A stretch of DNA of 60,000 nt from Antedon mediterranea (Eukaryota; Echinodermata; Crinoidea; Comatulida; Antedonidae), in the NCBI RefSeq assembly GCF_964355755.1, contig NC_092671.1, positions 17,643,501 to 17,703,500 of the forward strand. The letters are read 5' to 3'. Under the pieces are notes generated by a model that was given only the letters and a program-made list of their open reading frames with translations, did no database searches and was not told where the DNA came from. Positions 1 to 10,020 of the stretch are shown piece by piece. A program made the translations under genes and the position numbers. The first letter of the stretch is position 1. Each line of letters opens with the position of its first letter.

Positions 1-87
1 TGCGATGTAGCAGCACAACCATCCTGTTTCCGCATACAGTAGGATTATTAAAAAAAACTTTAATAGGACCTATAAATGAAGTGAAGT

Positions 88-158
88 AGTGGAGCTGTAG
101 TTTGGTGGTTAACATGCTTACCCTCCAATCCCAAGGTCCAGGGTTCAATCCAGACCTA
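88..158 (+). repeat. tRNA-derived SINE head
   Basis: The segment has an A-box-like stretch (GTAGTTTGGTGG) and a B-box-like stretch (GGGTTCAATCC) at tRNA spacing, preceded by AGTGGAGCTG. The same head recurs on the minus strand at 17003-17071, which makes a dispersed SINE family more likely than a functional tRNA; no clean cloverleaf with paired acceptor arms is visible. A Harbinger-like element has inserted directly after it, removing or displacing the SINE body. Confidence 0.6.
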
Positions 159-913
159 GGTCGTGTTTATACAACACCCTAAATTTGAACACGGCTTTAA
201 TTTTTAGCGTGTTGTTCGGACCGAGGTCAACCCACCTTAACGTTTGCTGTTATACTAGAAATCACGATACCGTGTTATACCGGAAGTTTCATCAACACGC
301 AGTGCATGCTAGGATAAAAGGTCAAATCGTTGATCGCGCTTGAATTGGCTGAGTTGTCAACAATCATCGTCGCCTCCTCGCTGTCCGATGTATTCGCGCG
401 GTTTTTACCATTTTCATTATAATTGTATTCGTTCATGTTTGCATTGTTGTTTATTTTGTTCTCGGTTCATTTAAATTAATAAAAGTTATTTTAAGGGTTT
501 CATTGTTTCATCTATACACTATGGAAGAAGATGCCATTTTTGCGATGTTATTTTTTTTATTCTGTTTGGAGTTGGAAACGATAGAGGCCTACTACCACTA
601 CGAGTTGGCCCCACTAGGCTAGGCGTAAGACGTGGTAGGAGGATGATTGCTGGCAGCGAAGCAGCAATAAATGGGCCCAATCTTGTTAGCAATGATTGAT
701 ATTACGACCTGTTTTAACGAGAGGTCAAAATATACCCTGAGGACACTTCCAACACGGTAACGGCGACCGGGAATCCACCAAATTTTAGGATTCAGCCAAG
801 TAGCCTTTTTTGCAATTAAAATCTCATTACACAGAATCTCTTTGTTGTTATACAACACACTTTTCGTAGGCGTGTAGAATATGCGTGTAATAGCGTGTTG
901 TATAAACGCGCCC
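159..913 (+). mobile_element. Harbinger-like non-autonomous DNA transposon, copy 1
   Basis: This 755-bp element is bounded by imperfect terminal inverted repeats (left GGTCGTGTTTATACAACAC, right the complement of GGGCGCGTTTATACAACAC) and flanked by the 3-bp direct repeat CTA (156-158 and 914-916). A 3-bp target duplication with GC-rich outer ends is typical of PIF/Harbinger elements. A second copy in reverse orientation occupies 4471-5247 and is nearly identical along its length, which shows that these boundaries are the true ends. Inside, an ATG at 521 opens a 33-codon frame starting MEEDAIFAMLFF and ending in a stop at 620; it may be the first bit of a lost transposase gene, but I do not recognise a domain. 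On the opposite strand a frame running inwards from the right end stays open in both copies. CpG is frequent compared with the surroundings, suggesting a fairly young insertion. Confidence 0.8.
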
Positions 914-954
914 CTAGAGCCAGGGTTGTAACTCACGACTCTTTCAAGTCAACT

Positions 955-1085
955 TCCTATATTGCCTCAAATGAGACTTTTATACCCCTTGATAAAGGGT
1001 GTCCCTCATTCATATCACAATCACAGAGCAGTTTCTCTTAGGTGTCCCTGAATTAGGGTGTTCCAAAGGAAGGTTTCTCTTAAAT
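955..1085. repeat. pogo/Tigger-like MITE fragment
   Basis: Contains repeated phrases of the type AAGGGTGTCCCT and AGGTGTCCCTGAATTAGG, which also occur in the better preserved CAGT-ended elements at 34704-34994, 36906-37142 and 43500-43582. No complete ends are visible here, so this is a degraded copy. Confidence 0.45.
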
Positions 1086-1730
1086 AGTTTTGAAACAGCT
1101 TCTAAAACTTTTATGCAGAGTGATCATAAGATTTGATTGTGACCTTAATTTGAACTTGAAATATAAAGATACATACAGTATTAGTACACAAACTTAAAGC
1201 GTACTAATCATTTTCAATTATCAAACATTTAGTTTTTAGACAAATTAAGCACTTTGCAGTACACTAGGCCACTTTAGTACTTAACTCTGTTACACCAGGA
1301 AATTTTCTTATAAAATCTTTTCTTCATTTCAATCACATTCCATCTTAATAAACCTTGAAAAAAAAATTACTTTCACTAATGTAGCAAATGATGCAGATAT
1401 CCTCTTCCCAGCTTGCTTTTCATCACTTATTATCTTTAACAAAATTCCATGCAATTCTGAAGGCTTAAATGATTTTGAAGTCGCAAAGCACGCTTGTTAT
1501 ATGGAATTCTGAGGAAAACATGGTTTTTAAAATGTTATATATTTTTTATTATCATTACATATATACCTGTTCACCCCTAAAATTCTGTTTTGACCCCGAA
1601 TTAAACTTTGTACATGCCTACATTTCTTAAGTACTGTAAACATAATTTACACAGGTACTTTGCTTTTATTGTTGTTTATTTTGCATTTTGTTATGCTTTC
1701 TGTCATTGTCTTACTCATTGTTTTATTTAG
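1086..1730. other. AT-rich stretch, no supported feature
   Basis: Mostly low-complexity AT-rich DNA. On the minus strand a 55-codon frame at about 1340-1495 contains a balanced stretch (KIISDEKQAGKRISASFATL), but no convincing acceptor goes with it and frames of this length are expected by chance. Confidence 0.5.
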
Positions 1731-1844
1731 GTTGTACCACTAACAACAGTGTGTGCAACTGATGAAGAAGTGATGACTAAATTAAACAGCTCCGATTGCA
1801 GATTGTTACCATTAATCCTGATATACTCTGATTATATCAGATAG
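1731..1844 (+). other. candidate 3' terminal coding exon, unrecognised
   Basis: A pyrimidine-rich acceptor ending TTTTATTTAG is followed by 37 open codons (start VVPLTTVCATDEEVMTKL, end IYSDYIR) and a TAG stop at 1842-1844; AATAAA lies 70 bases further on at 1914. The residue mix is less AT-driven than in random frames here. I recognise no family, no upstream exon is visible before it, and 37 open codons can occur by chance, so this is only a candidate. Confidence 0.2.
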
Positions 1845-2162
1845 GAAGAATATTCTGGTGTTTGGTAGGCTTACCATCCAGTATTCCAGTTGGATATTTT
1901 CTTCAGCAACAACAATAAATACTCCTAATACACTATATTCAACTTAATTCTGCTGGTCTACAATAATATAAATACTGTATGATTGTTTACTTTAAAAATG
2001 AGAATATTTTATTGCTGAAAATAATCAAATGATGCATTGTTATATTCCATTTTATCCAACAAAGACAAAACAACTGATAAATATTTAAAAATATTTAATT
2101 TTAGGTCTCAGCAAAATGTCTCATGTTTGACTGACATTAGTAGTTTTTAAATCATCCATTAG

Positions 2163-2246
2163 GGAAAAAATGGCAAAATCAGCACTGTGGTCATGTTATA
2201 AGAGTTGTCAAAACAATATAGATTATACTGATAAATCTCCTAGAAA
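2163..2246 (+). other. candidate coding exon, unrecognised (pairs with 2723-2810)
   Basis: An acceptor (AAATCATCCATTAG) opens a frame with an ATG at 2170 in good context (AAAAAATGG), reading MAKSALWSCYKSC onward to KSPRK, and ends at a consensus-like donor AAA|GTAAGA with two bases of an unfinished codon. The acceptor at 2721-2722 supplies exactly the one base needed to continue the frame. Whether ATG 2170 is a true start or an internal methionine cannot be decided. I recognise no domain; it could be a chance pairing. Confidence 0.25.
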
Positions 2247-2390
2247 GTAAGAAGCCTTTTGTCATTTTCCCCTGACTGAAGTTTAAAACTGCAACTATAC
2301 TAGATTTAATTTGTTTTTTTAATCAGAGAGGATAAAAAGGTCAATTGATACCAGTGACTGTCTTGTGTAAGACTGTCTTAACATGAGCAC

Positions 2391-2443
2391 AGTGGCGCTG
2401 GTTGGTGTTAACTCCTAATCCGCAAAGTCCTTGGTTCAAGCCT
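2391..2443 (+). repeat. degraded tRNA-derived SINE head
   Basis: AGTGGCGCTGGTTGGTG followed 27 bases later by TTGGTTCAAGCCTC resembles the A- and B-box arrangement of the SINE head at 88-158, with more changes. Confidence 0.4.
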
Positions 2444-2722
2444 CTTTTTCATTTCATTACATTATCCTGCAATTAGGTAATTCATGCTATAGTCTGAGAT
2501 GTAAACATTGGATATTTAAACGCCAATTAAGATGGAATTAGTGTCAATAAGGACAATATTTAAATTAGTTTAATTTTTATCCAGTTTATTCAATGAAAAG
2601 TTATAAAAGACACAACACAATATCAGTGAATATTTTAAATCTTGAATAGTACTTTCTGTACTCCTTGATTGAACATTTTTGAAAAATCAGATTTTTTTGT
2701 TTGTTTCTTCCAAATTTCTCAG

Positions 2723-2810
2723 ATCCTCTTCATACTATATTAAAGACAGTAATGAAAAACCAGACATTTGGGCTAGTGTAAGGGTGTCTGGAACTGGGAG
2801 AATACAGTAA
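2723..2810 (+). other. candidate terminal coding exon, unrecognised
   Basis: After a good acceptor (TTTCTTCCAAATTTCTCAG) the frame continues in phase from the donor at 2247 and reads SSSYYIKDSNEKPDIWASV onward to GRIQ, stopping at TAA 2808-2810; AATAAA follows immediately at 2811. Matching phase, splice sites and a polyadenylation-like signal make this one of the better island candidates, but the joined protein (about 54 codons from ATG 2170) is unknown to me. Transcript data would decide. Confidence 0.25.
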
Positions 2811-4470
2811 AATAAAAAGTATTATACATAATAATTAAATAACAAACTACTTTACTAACTACTCAAAAGTTTTTTTATTCCTATTTATGTTAAGTAGGCT
2901 TTAATTTGATAATTTGAATGGCCCTTAAAATGATAGAGAAGTGTTTTGATTTAAACTTGATTTCAATTGTACACATCCAAAAATAATTTCTTTAATGTTT
3001 ACTGAATTTGGCTATTTTTCAAAAACATTTCTTATACAATTTATAACAATGAAAATGTCTTGTCTCAAAACTGATTTGTACACAGAATCCTGTTTAAGTT
3101 TGTCAAGCACATCTGAACATTTTATATGGATACCAGCATTGTTTTTAACTGTAAAATAATTATAATCATTATAACTACTTTGAAGCGTAAAATAATGAAA
3201 ATAGAAATAAAATAAAACTAAATGATGAATAATTAATAAAACTTGTTTCTATTTGTCTCAACAGTACTTATTTAATATTTAAAAAATAAATATACTGTAA
3301 ATAAAATGAAATGCAAATTTGGCTTTTCCTTGAATTCTAAAACATCCTTCTAAAACACCAGAGTATTGCAGAATATACTTGTTGACATCATTATTGCAGG
3401 ATTTTAAGAGTGAATCATTTATCTCTCTAATTAAGCACTTGTAACCTTGGCTTTAACACATTACATTTCCACTAATATTTCACTCTTCTCAATCAACAGT
3501 TTGGTTTTACATTTTCAATGCCATGCTGATTTTGTTACAAAAATGTTTTAATTTATTTTAGTAAAGTTTCAAATACGTATGGTTGTTTGGTATCTTTATG
3601 TATAATGTGCTTATGTATTTAATTTGTTTGGACGGATTTGTTTGAACAGGTTTGATAGTAGTAAACCTTTATAGTTAGTTCATGGCAGCAATTGACAAAT
3701 GATTTCTCTTTACCTGCTGTACCTGCCAACAAAAATCATCACCAAATGTTTTCTAATATTCTAGATATTTTTATTAGGAGCAAGGCTTGCATTTAGGAAT
3801 GTTAATATTCATAATATTTAGGCCATTTGCTTTTATTACAATATAACAAATAAAAAAATGTACATTTATTTCATCACACTCCCATAGCTTGATACACTAA
3901 ACACAAGAATATAAGTAATAAGTTGAATAGCCTGGAGTGGCATTTTGCTTAATATGTATTCTGAGCCAGTACTAAACCTACTCGAGGTTCTACACAGCAA
4001 ATCAACTTATATTGGTCAAAAGATTTGGCACACATGGCATTTCATACATACAATACTTGGAGATGGAATAACTAGACAAAAATTGAAATGCTCAACTCAA
4101 CATAAAAAAGACAATACCTTGGGGCAAGTCTAGAGTATTAAAACCTAGCTCTGCTCTAGCAAAGGTGGCATAAAATTTCCATGACACGTTGTTTGTTAGA
4201 CTCTAATAGGCAAGAGTACGTGCTTTAAATTGGATAGAAATATCCTTTTATGGATTTGTAAATGTCTTTATGACATCAGCAGGATCAGCGATTCTTGACC
4301 CATTCTGATAAATCTTTTAGGGTGCTTTACATTGGTCTTGATACATATTAACTAATTAATTGAAACTAAAACCAGTATAATTGGACACATGTTGTTTGTG
4401 TCATGTTAATTGATTGACCAAGGATGGTGTTGTCTTTTATCTTTAGTATGTTCCTGTTAATATACACTTT
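2811..4470. other. AT-rich intergenic DNA
   Basis: I see no gene, RNA or well-defined repeat. A 14-codon frame DFKSESFISLIKHL follows an acceptor-like sequence near 3398, too short to support a call. The 62-codon frame at 3945-4133 has no family likeness and no promoter or splice context. Confidence 0.5.
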
Positions 4471-5247
4471 GGGCGCGTTTATACAACACGCTATTACACG
4501 CATATTCTACACGCCTACGAGAAGTGTGTTGTATAACAACAAAGAGATTCCGTGTAATGAGATTTTAATTGCAAAAAAGGCTACTTGGCTGAATCCTAAA
4601 ATTTGGTGGATTCCCGGTCGCTGTTACCGTGTTGGAAGTGTCCTCAGGGTATATTTTGACCTCTCGTTAAAACAGGTCGTAATATCAATCATGTCATGCG
4701 ACGTCTAACAAGATTGGGCCCATTTATTGCTGCTTCGCTGCCAGCAATCATCCTCCTACCACGTCTTACGCCTAGCCTGGTAGGGCCAACTCGTAGTGGT
4801 AGTAGGCCTCTATAGACTATCGTTTCCCACTCCAAACAGAATAAAAAATAACATCGCAAAAATGGCATCTTCTTCCATAGTGTATAGATGAAACAATGAA
4901 ACCCTTAAAATAACTTTTATTAATTTAAATGAACCGAGAACAAAATAAACAACAATGCAAACGTGAACGAATACAATAATGAAAACGTTAAAAACCGCGC
5001 GAATACATCGGACAGCAGCGAGGAGGCGACGATGATTTGTTGACAACCCAGCCAACAATTCAATTCAAGCGATCAACGATTTGACCTTTTATCCTAGCAT
5101 GCACTGCGTGTTGATGAAACTTCCGGTACAACACGGTATCGTGATTTCTAGTATAACAGCAAACGTTAAGGTGGGTTGACCTCGGTCCGAACAACACGCT
5201 AAAAATTAAAGCCGTGTTCAAATTTAGGGTGTTGTATAAACACGACC
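4471..5247 (-). mobile_element. Harbinger-like non-autonomous DNA transposon, copy 2 (inverted)
   Basis: The 777-bp reverse-orientation copy of the element at 159-913. It starts GGGCGCGTTTATACAACAC and ends with the complement of GGTCGTGTTTATACAACAC, flanked by TTT on both sides (4468-4470, 5248-5250), again a 3-bp duplication. The two copies differ by scattered substitutions and small indels; the frame starting MEEDAIFAMLFF is present on the minus strand (ATG near 4881) but is shifted after about 14 codons relative to copy 1. The two copies form an inverted repeat with a 3.6-kb spacer. Confidence 0.8.
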
Positions 5248-5323
5248 TTTGTGGGTAGTTTTTTTTACCAGTGTCTCAAATACCCTTTGCATTCAGATTC
5301 ACTTTCGTGTTGACTAGCTCATT

Positions 5324-5922
5324 TTAAGGAAAAATTTCCTGCAGTTTTTGATGTTTTGTAAAAATAATTCATAAATATTAATTTAAAAACATAAAAACAG
5401 GTCATTCCCTGTATTTAAGGTTTTACCATTAATTATGATAAAACGGAGAAAAACAATGCACTTAGTAGCTTGCTTGAATGTCCTCTTTTGGATGGAGCCA
5501 AACCTAGCTAATCTTAGGTTTGTAGGCCTAGCTGGTAAACAGCGGTAACGTACAGACATCATACGCTAGTAAGCATTGCCATTGTCAAGTTGCTGCATAA
5601 ATTATCTTTCTGTTTTTGCCAGAATCCGTTAATACCGGTACAAATTGGGGAAAGCACATTATTTTTCCTAAATAATTATAGTTCTTCCCTTTGTTGTCTT
5701 GCTTTCACAATTGATGGACAGTAGGTGTAATGCAGAAGATAAATGAACATACAAATTTGTGCGCATTACATGCTGGTATTTATAGAATTGATTTATTTTT
5801 CACATTTATACCGTTTAAAGACAAAAACAATTATCTCAATAGGCCCATATAAAATTAATTTTTTCACAAATCCACTTGCGACCTTCAATTATATCGAAAA
5901 AATGTAGGGAAAGTTTCTTTAA
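5324..5922 (+). mobile_element. piggyBac-like MITE, old copy
   Basis: A diverged third copy of the element at 47469-48099: TTAA at both ends, then a left end related to CCCTTCCCTGCA (here decayed to AAATTTCCTGCAG) and a right end TGTAGGGAAAGTTTC before TTAA. Shared internal landmarks in the same order include GTAGGCCTAGCTGGTAAACA, a TTTTTGCCAGA block followed by ACAAATTGGGGAAA, and ACCGTTTAAAGAC near the right end. It lies only 76 bases from the Harbinger-like copy 2. Confidence 0.7.
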
Positions 5923-7284
5923 ATACTCTTAGGATTCAATAGATCATTGCAACCTATATAGAGAAGTGCTAATTTCAATGAACATAGACCAATGATAGTT
6001 ATGTTTGTACATTGGGCATGTCATATACATTTTGTTTTGTTAATATTAAAACTTCCATCCCGACGAATCCTGGTTAAAAAGCTTTAATTTCTAAGTACAG
6101 TAAGTAAGTAAAGTACAGTACCTGCAACTATTTTATTTTTTGTCTTCATCACTTTGTTCATTATTGTTGATGTGTCTTTACAATGGACCTATAATTGATA
6201 TCACTATAGTTATGAAAATATGAATTTTTACATTGTGCAGGTACTAATTTATTAGCATTAATAATCTTAACAAAAGAGTTAAATTACTATATTTATATAT
6301 TAAAATTTAAATTGCATAATAAAAGATGTTTATTTTTTTAAGGGTTTTTTAAATATATAGCTATTTACATATAACAGTACACTATCACCATCCTTTCTGA
6401 GTAATATATGTTTGGAGGAAAATTGTTTTGAATATTATTGTTAATGTTAGTTATTTTCGTATAATTTCATAAATTAGTAAGAAATTTTTTTTTTTTAATA
6501 GTGACTGTGTATGTAACAATCTTAATTAATCTTAAAAAAATATTTATTAATTTATTTAGGACACTTTACTTTTAAAATGGTGGCACTGGTTCAGTGTGGT
6601 GAGGTCATAAAAACATGAACAGTATAAACAGTAAAAGTATATATACAAATAACAGTTAAAACAGTCGAAAAAAATTATATTGCACACACATTTAAAACAT
6701 AAAAATGTAATAATATTAATATGATATTCATAAAAATAAATATGATATGATTTTTTTGTGTGAGGAAAAAATATAAGATAAAATATATTGCAAACAAACA
6801 AACTAATACTGTACTGATTTATGGATGACCCAGTTAAACAAATATCTGCATTTAAAAACATTTCCTTTGGCTTGAGGTATACTGTTGAGTATGAAGCTGG
6901 ATAGTGTACCATAATGCGTAAATAATACAAAATTATATTTGAAAAATATTACTGTGTCAATAATGCTCTCATCAAAACTGAAAAAGATTTATATTTTTTA
7001 TTAATAAGTACTATGTACCCTTCATATTTACAGTCACTACTATTTGTCATGACATTAAATTTTATGTGACTCCGTGTATTAAACAATATGTCTCAATTTA
7101 GCTCAGCTTCCAATAATATCTTGGGATCTTGCATAAATTCGCTCATGAATCTAGTTTAGTTAAATGATATCAAGTAGCCATATCAACATCATTATCATCA
7201 TTACACTATTAGTTTAGTAATTAAATTCAACTCAGAAGTTCTACCATATTTCAGATTCTAAGAATACACATATAGGTTAATATA
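5923..7284. other. AT-rich intergenic DNA
   Basis: No supported gene. The 124-codon minus-strand frame at 6556-6930 is made almost entirely of F, I, Y, N, C and L, as expected from translating AT-rich DNA, and is not called. A GTAAGTAAGTAA run lies near 6105, and poly-T tracts near 6486 and 6325. Confidence 0.5.
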
Positions 7285-7361
7285 AGCTCTGCCTACACTA
7301 TCAAATTAGTTTGGCAAAAAAAAGTATCATCATTTCCATATACGGGCATATAGACAGAGCT
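7285..7361. mobile_element. small palindromic TA-flanked MITE, copy 1
   Basis: A 77-bp foldback: left end AGCTCTGCCTACACTATCAA, right end the complement of AGCTCTGTCTATATG, with TA on each side. Related copies lie at 11640-11760, 23644-23783 and 30399-30558. This is the shortest and lacks part of the right arm. Confidence 0.65.
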
Positions 7362-8187
7362 TAACATCGGCCAAAACATTCTTTGCTTTATGAATATATT
7401 AAATTAATAATAGGTAATAATTTCAAAATATTAATGTTTATTTCTTTGAGACCTATTTATGATGGTATGCTAGACAGTTTGACGAGACCAAAATTAAACG
7501 TGGCTCAATGGTGTAGATATTTGAATAATAATTATACATTCAATTCATTCTTGTGAACTAAATGAATATAGAATTAAATAATTCCTACTCTATAAAGAAG
7601 TCTTGTTATAAATGTATAATATTTAAAGAAAATGTTGTTATTCCTCAATTACGTTTTTTTTTTTTATTATGTTGAAATAAATTCATCTTGTTTCTAATGA
7701 TAATTTTTGATAATTTTTTTTTTTGGTGTTAAACCAAAATAATTTTGGTGAAACTTACCAAAAAATATTCCTTAAGTTGAGAGTTCACAAAAATCGTTTG
7801 TAGGTTTTACCAACATTTTTAAAATGTCAAAAAATGTTATTGTTTGTTACATTGAACTTTAAAAATATAGACATGACAGATAGAAATAGTCAGACACTAG
7901 ATACTTGATTGAACATTTTAATGTACTATAGGCTGTTTCATACAGAGTACCTCAATCTTTAGGTACATGGCTTTGAATGAAAAATATATAGATTAGAAAG
8001 TTGTATGAAAATTATTTACAGTAGTACCGCAGTATTTTACATATTTTAACGAGAAAACATTATAGGTTTATTAAAGTACTTTGTTTCATATGCCTTAAAA
8101 CAAGATTATAATTAAAGCATCGTTTAATTAGGAGTACTCCACAAGTGTCTTATTAGCGTCAAGTTCATTTTATTATATTAAGTATTT
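7362..8187. other. AT-rich intergenic DNA
   Basis: Nothing supported. Several poly-T runs (about 7656, 7717) and no open frame with splice context. Confidence 0.5.
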
Positions 8188-8273
8188 TTACTTGATAAAG
8201 ATGTCCTTCAGATCATTATCCAGCGTTCTGCATAGATCAATCAGGCACCGCAAAGACACTTGAACTTCTGGCG
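8188..8273 (-). other. candidate terminal coding exon, minus strand
   Basis: Reading the minus strand, an acceptor (TACCTACTTACTAAG) is followed by two bases and then 27 codons reading PEVQVSLRCLIDLCRTLDND and ending KDIFIK, with a TAA stop at 8190-8188. The two leading bases complete the codon left open by the donor of the candidate exon at 8841-8961, so the two can be joined in phase. The leucine-rich stretch looks like a globular protein helix rather than random translation. The family is not recognised with certainty. Confidence 0.25.
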
Positions 8274-8840
8274 CTTAGTAAGTAGGTACCAAGTTATTAG
8301 TATTCATATATACTATTAATAACCATAATACTGTCACACTTATGATAAATTATCGGTCTAATTTTGCTTTACTATAACAGAAATAATAATAATGTTAAAT
8401 GTAACTCATAAAAATGTTCAATCTGAGTGTTAATCAGACCACTAATGAGTTCATCAAAAATGGTGTATTATATTATAGAGATGAGATACTCATACATGGA
8501 ATATATGAGTTATTGAAATAATTAATTTCTCTAAATATATTTCTTCTCATGCTACCAAAACGGTTCATTAATTAGGCGTGTCCTGGGTGTGGGTAATTCC
8601 TCACATCGATATTTTAGGTATATCCCTTAAATATATAGTAATGGGTAACAAACATTATATTACTTAGTTTTGATCTGATATATATTAACTAATAGTATAT
8701 ACTGCATTGTAATTAAATTATTACATGTCATAGGTCATTCATATAGAACAGATGAACAAGTGAGCAGCATTGGAGGATCTGTCCGGATTTATACTTAAGA
8801 ATTGAACAGGTGCGATGAATTGAATTATTCAGAGGATTAC

Positions 8841-8961
8841 CTGATTTCAAACTACCTAAGCCATAGAGCACCATGACGTTTATATTATGTGGCTTTTTTC
8901 GTAATTTAAAGTCTTCCCAGAGTCCTTGAATAGTTAGGAAATAGGTATTTCTATCCCATTG
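8841..8961 (-). other. candidate coding exon, minus strand, weak SRR1-like motif
   Basis: On the minus strand an open frame includes GLWEDFKLRKKPHNI and VMVLYGLGSL, ending at the donor AAATCAG|GTAATC with one base of an unfinished codon. The hydrophobic strand followed by YGLGS resembles the start of the SRR1-like domain (proteins related to plant SRR1 and animal SRRD), where a similar CYGLG motif is followed by a Q-L rich helix. The likeness rests on very few residues. The upper exon limit is uncertain. It joins in phase to 8188-8273. The unspliced frame continues to 8728 but loses its balanced composition. Confidence 0.25.
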
Positions 8962-9751
8962 CAAAATATTTATTTTAGGTTTAGTTTAGCTAAATGAGAT
9001 AATAGTATTAATGAGTTTATTGACTGGCATTTACACATAGATAATACTAATTTACATTTAATTTAACATTGACTATAATTTTTCGAAATGACCATTGACA
9101 TTTTAGAATTAAACATTGTTTTCCATTGATTATAGATTACATATTTGCTTATAGATTAGGACTAAATACTTAAAAGCAGCTTCAAGAGAATTAATTTTAT
9201 GATTTATCGGAAATGAAACAATCCATATCTATGTGTTGATATAAAGTTTGCAGTACATATGTGTAGTTTAATATATGTGAACTATACTTATAAACAAAAA
9301 CAAAGTAATGCTGACATCTTAAGGCATATACAAGGAAACAATACGAAATCATGGACTACACAATGAAATCAATAGTGCAACAAAGCTAAAAATAGACATT
9401 AGCACAGACCATTCTTTCATAATACATGTTAGGTTACAAGAATTGTAGAATGGTCCTGTTCAAAAAATAAATGAGTAGTCTTGTTCTTTTCATCATCTTC
9501 AACTGTGTTCACCCCTTAGTATCCCAACTTTCTACTTTCTCTGAGAAAAAAACAAGAGTTTCTTAACTGATTTGTGTCAATGATGGGTATATACAGTATC
9601 CACCAAAATAAAGTTCCAGCTCATCTAGGCAAAGGGAAAGTTGTGCTTTGGTATGACTTGATGTCTTCTTGATTAATTGTGATTCTTGTCAAAGCAGGGA
9701 AACCTAAATTTAAACCAAAAAGGGGTTGTCAGTACTTCTGGTATGTTTCAG
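8962..9751. other. AT-rich stretch, no supported feature
   Basis: A minus-strand frame at about 9435-9520 (GVNTVEDDEKNKTTHLFF) is composition-balanced but sits directly after a stop and lacks a good acceptor; nothing else stands out. Confidence 0.4.
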
Positions 9752-9829
9752 GTATTGACTGATTGGCATATGAAATTAAATGCTGAAGATCAAATTTTGT
9801 ATGCCTCATTAGAAATAGTTAAACAAGAT
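9752..9829 (+). other. candidate coding exon with exonuclease-motif-like residues
   Basis: Both borders are good: acceptor TTCTGGTATGTTTCAG and donor GAT|GTAAGT. The 26 codons between are phase 0 at both ends and read VLTDWHMKLNAEDQILYASL then EIVKQD. The spacing W-x8-Q followed by hydrophobic-hydrophobic-Y-A and an acidic residue four after the Tyr resembles motif Exo III of the DnaQ-like 3'-5' exonuclease domain found in WRN and EXD2, with E in place of the usual D. No neighbouring exon carrying Exo I (D-x-E) or Exo II was found in the window, so this may be one exon of a gene broken or lost, or coincidence. Confidence 0.3.
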
Positions 9830-9954
9830 GTAAGTAATGTGACATAGTTTGTGGCTTCCTTTCTATAGCTATTTGTCTGCATTCATTCTGCTGAAATTTG
9901 TCTTTAATCAAGCGATAATCAAGATGGCTGTGCTTGGTTCATCAATGTCTAATA

Positions 9955-10020
9955 TACAGTAGAATGTCTTTGAAGCACGCCTATTCAAGGGACACCCCTT
10001 GTCAGAGTCAATTTTTACGA
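9955..10020 (+). repeat. pogo/Tigger-like element end fragment
   Basis: Starts TACAGTAGAATGTC and continues ATTCAAGGGACACCCC, the same end pattern as other CAGT-ended elements in the window. No matching right end is obvious. Confidence 0.45.

Noticed and set aside
1-42. Opening frame CDVAAQPSCFRIQ followed by TAG as the end of a gene running in from the left
   Set aside because: Only 13 codons, no context to the left; the downstream bases are not a recognisable 3' end.
6556-6930. 124-codon minus-strand frame, the longest in the window
   Set aside because: Composition (F, I, Y, N, C) is what AT-rich noise gives; no domain, no signal or membrane pattern that would not follow from composition.
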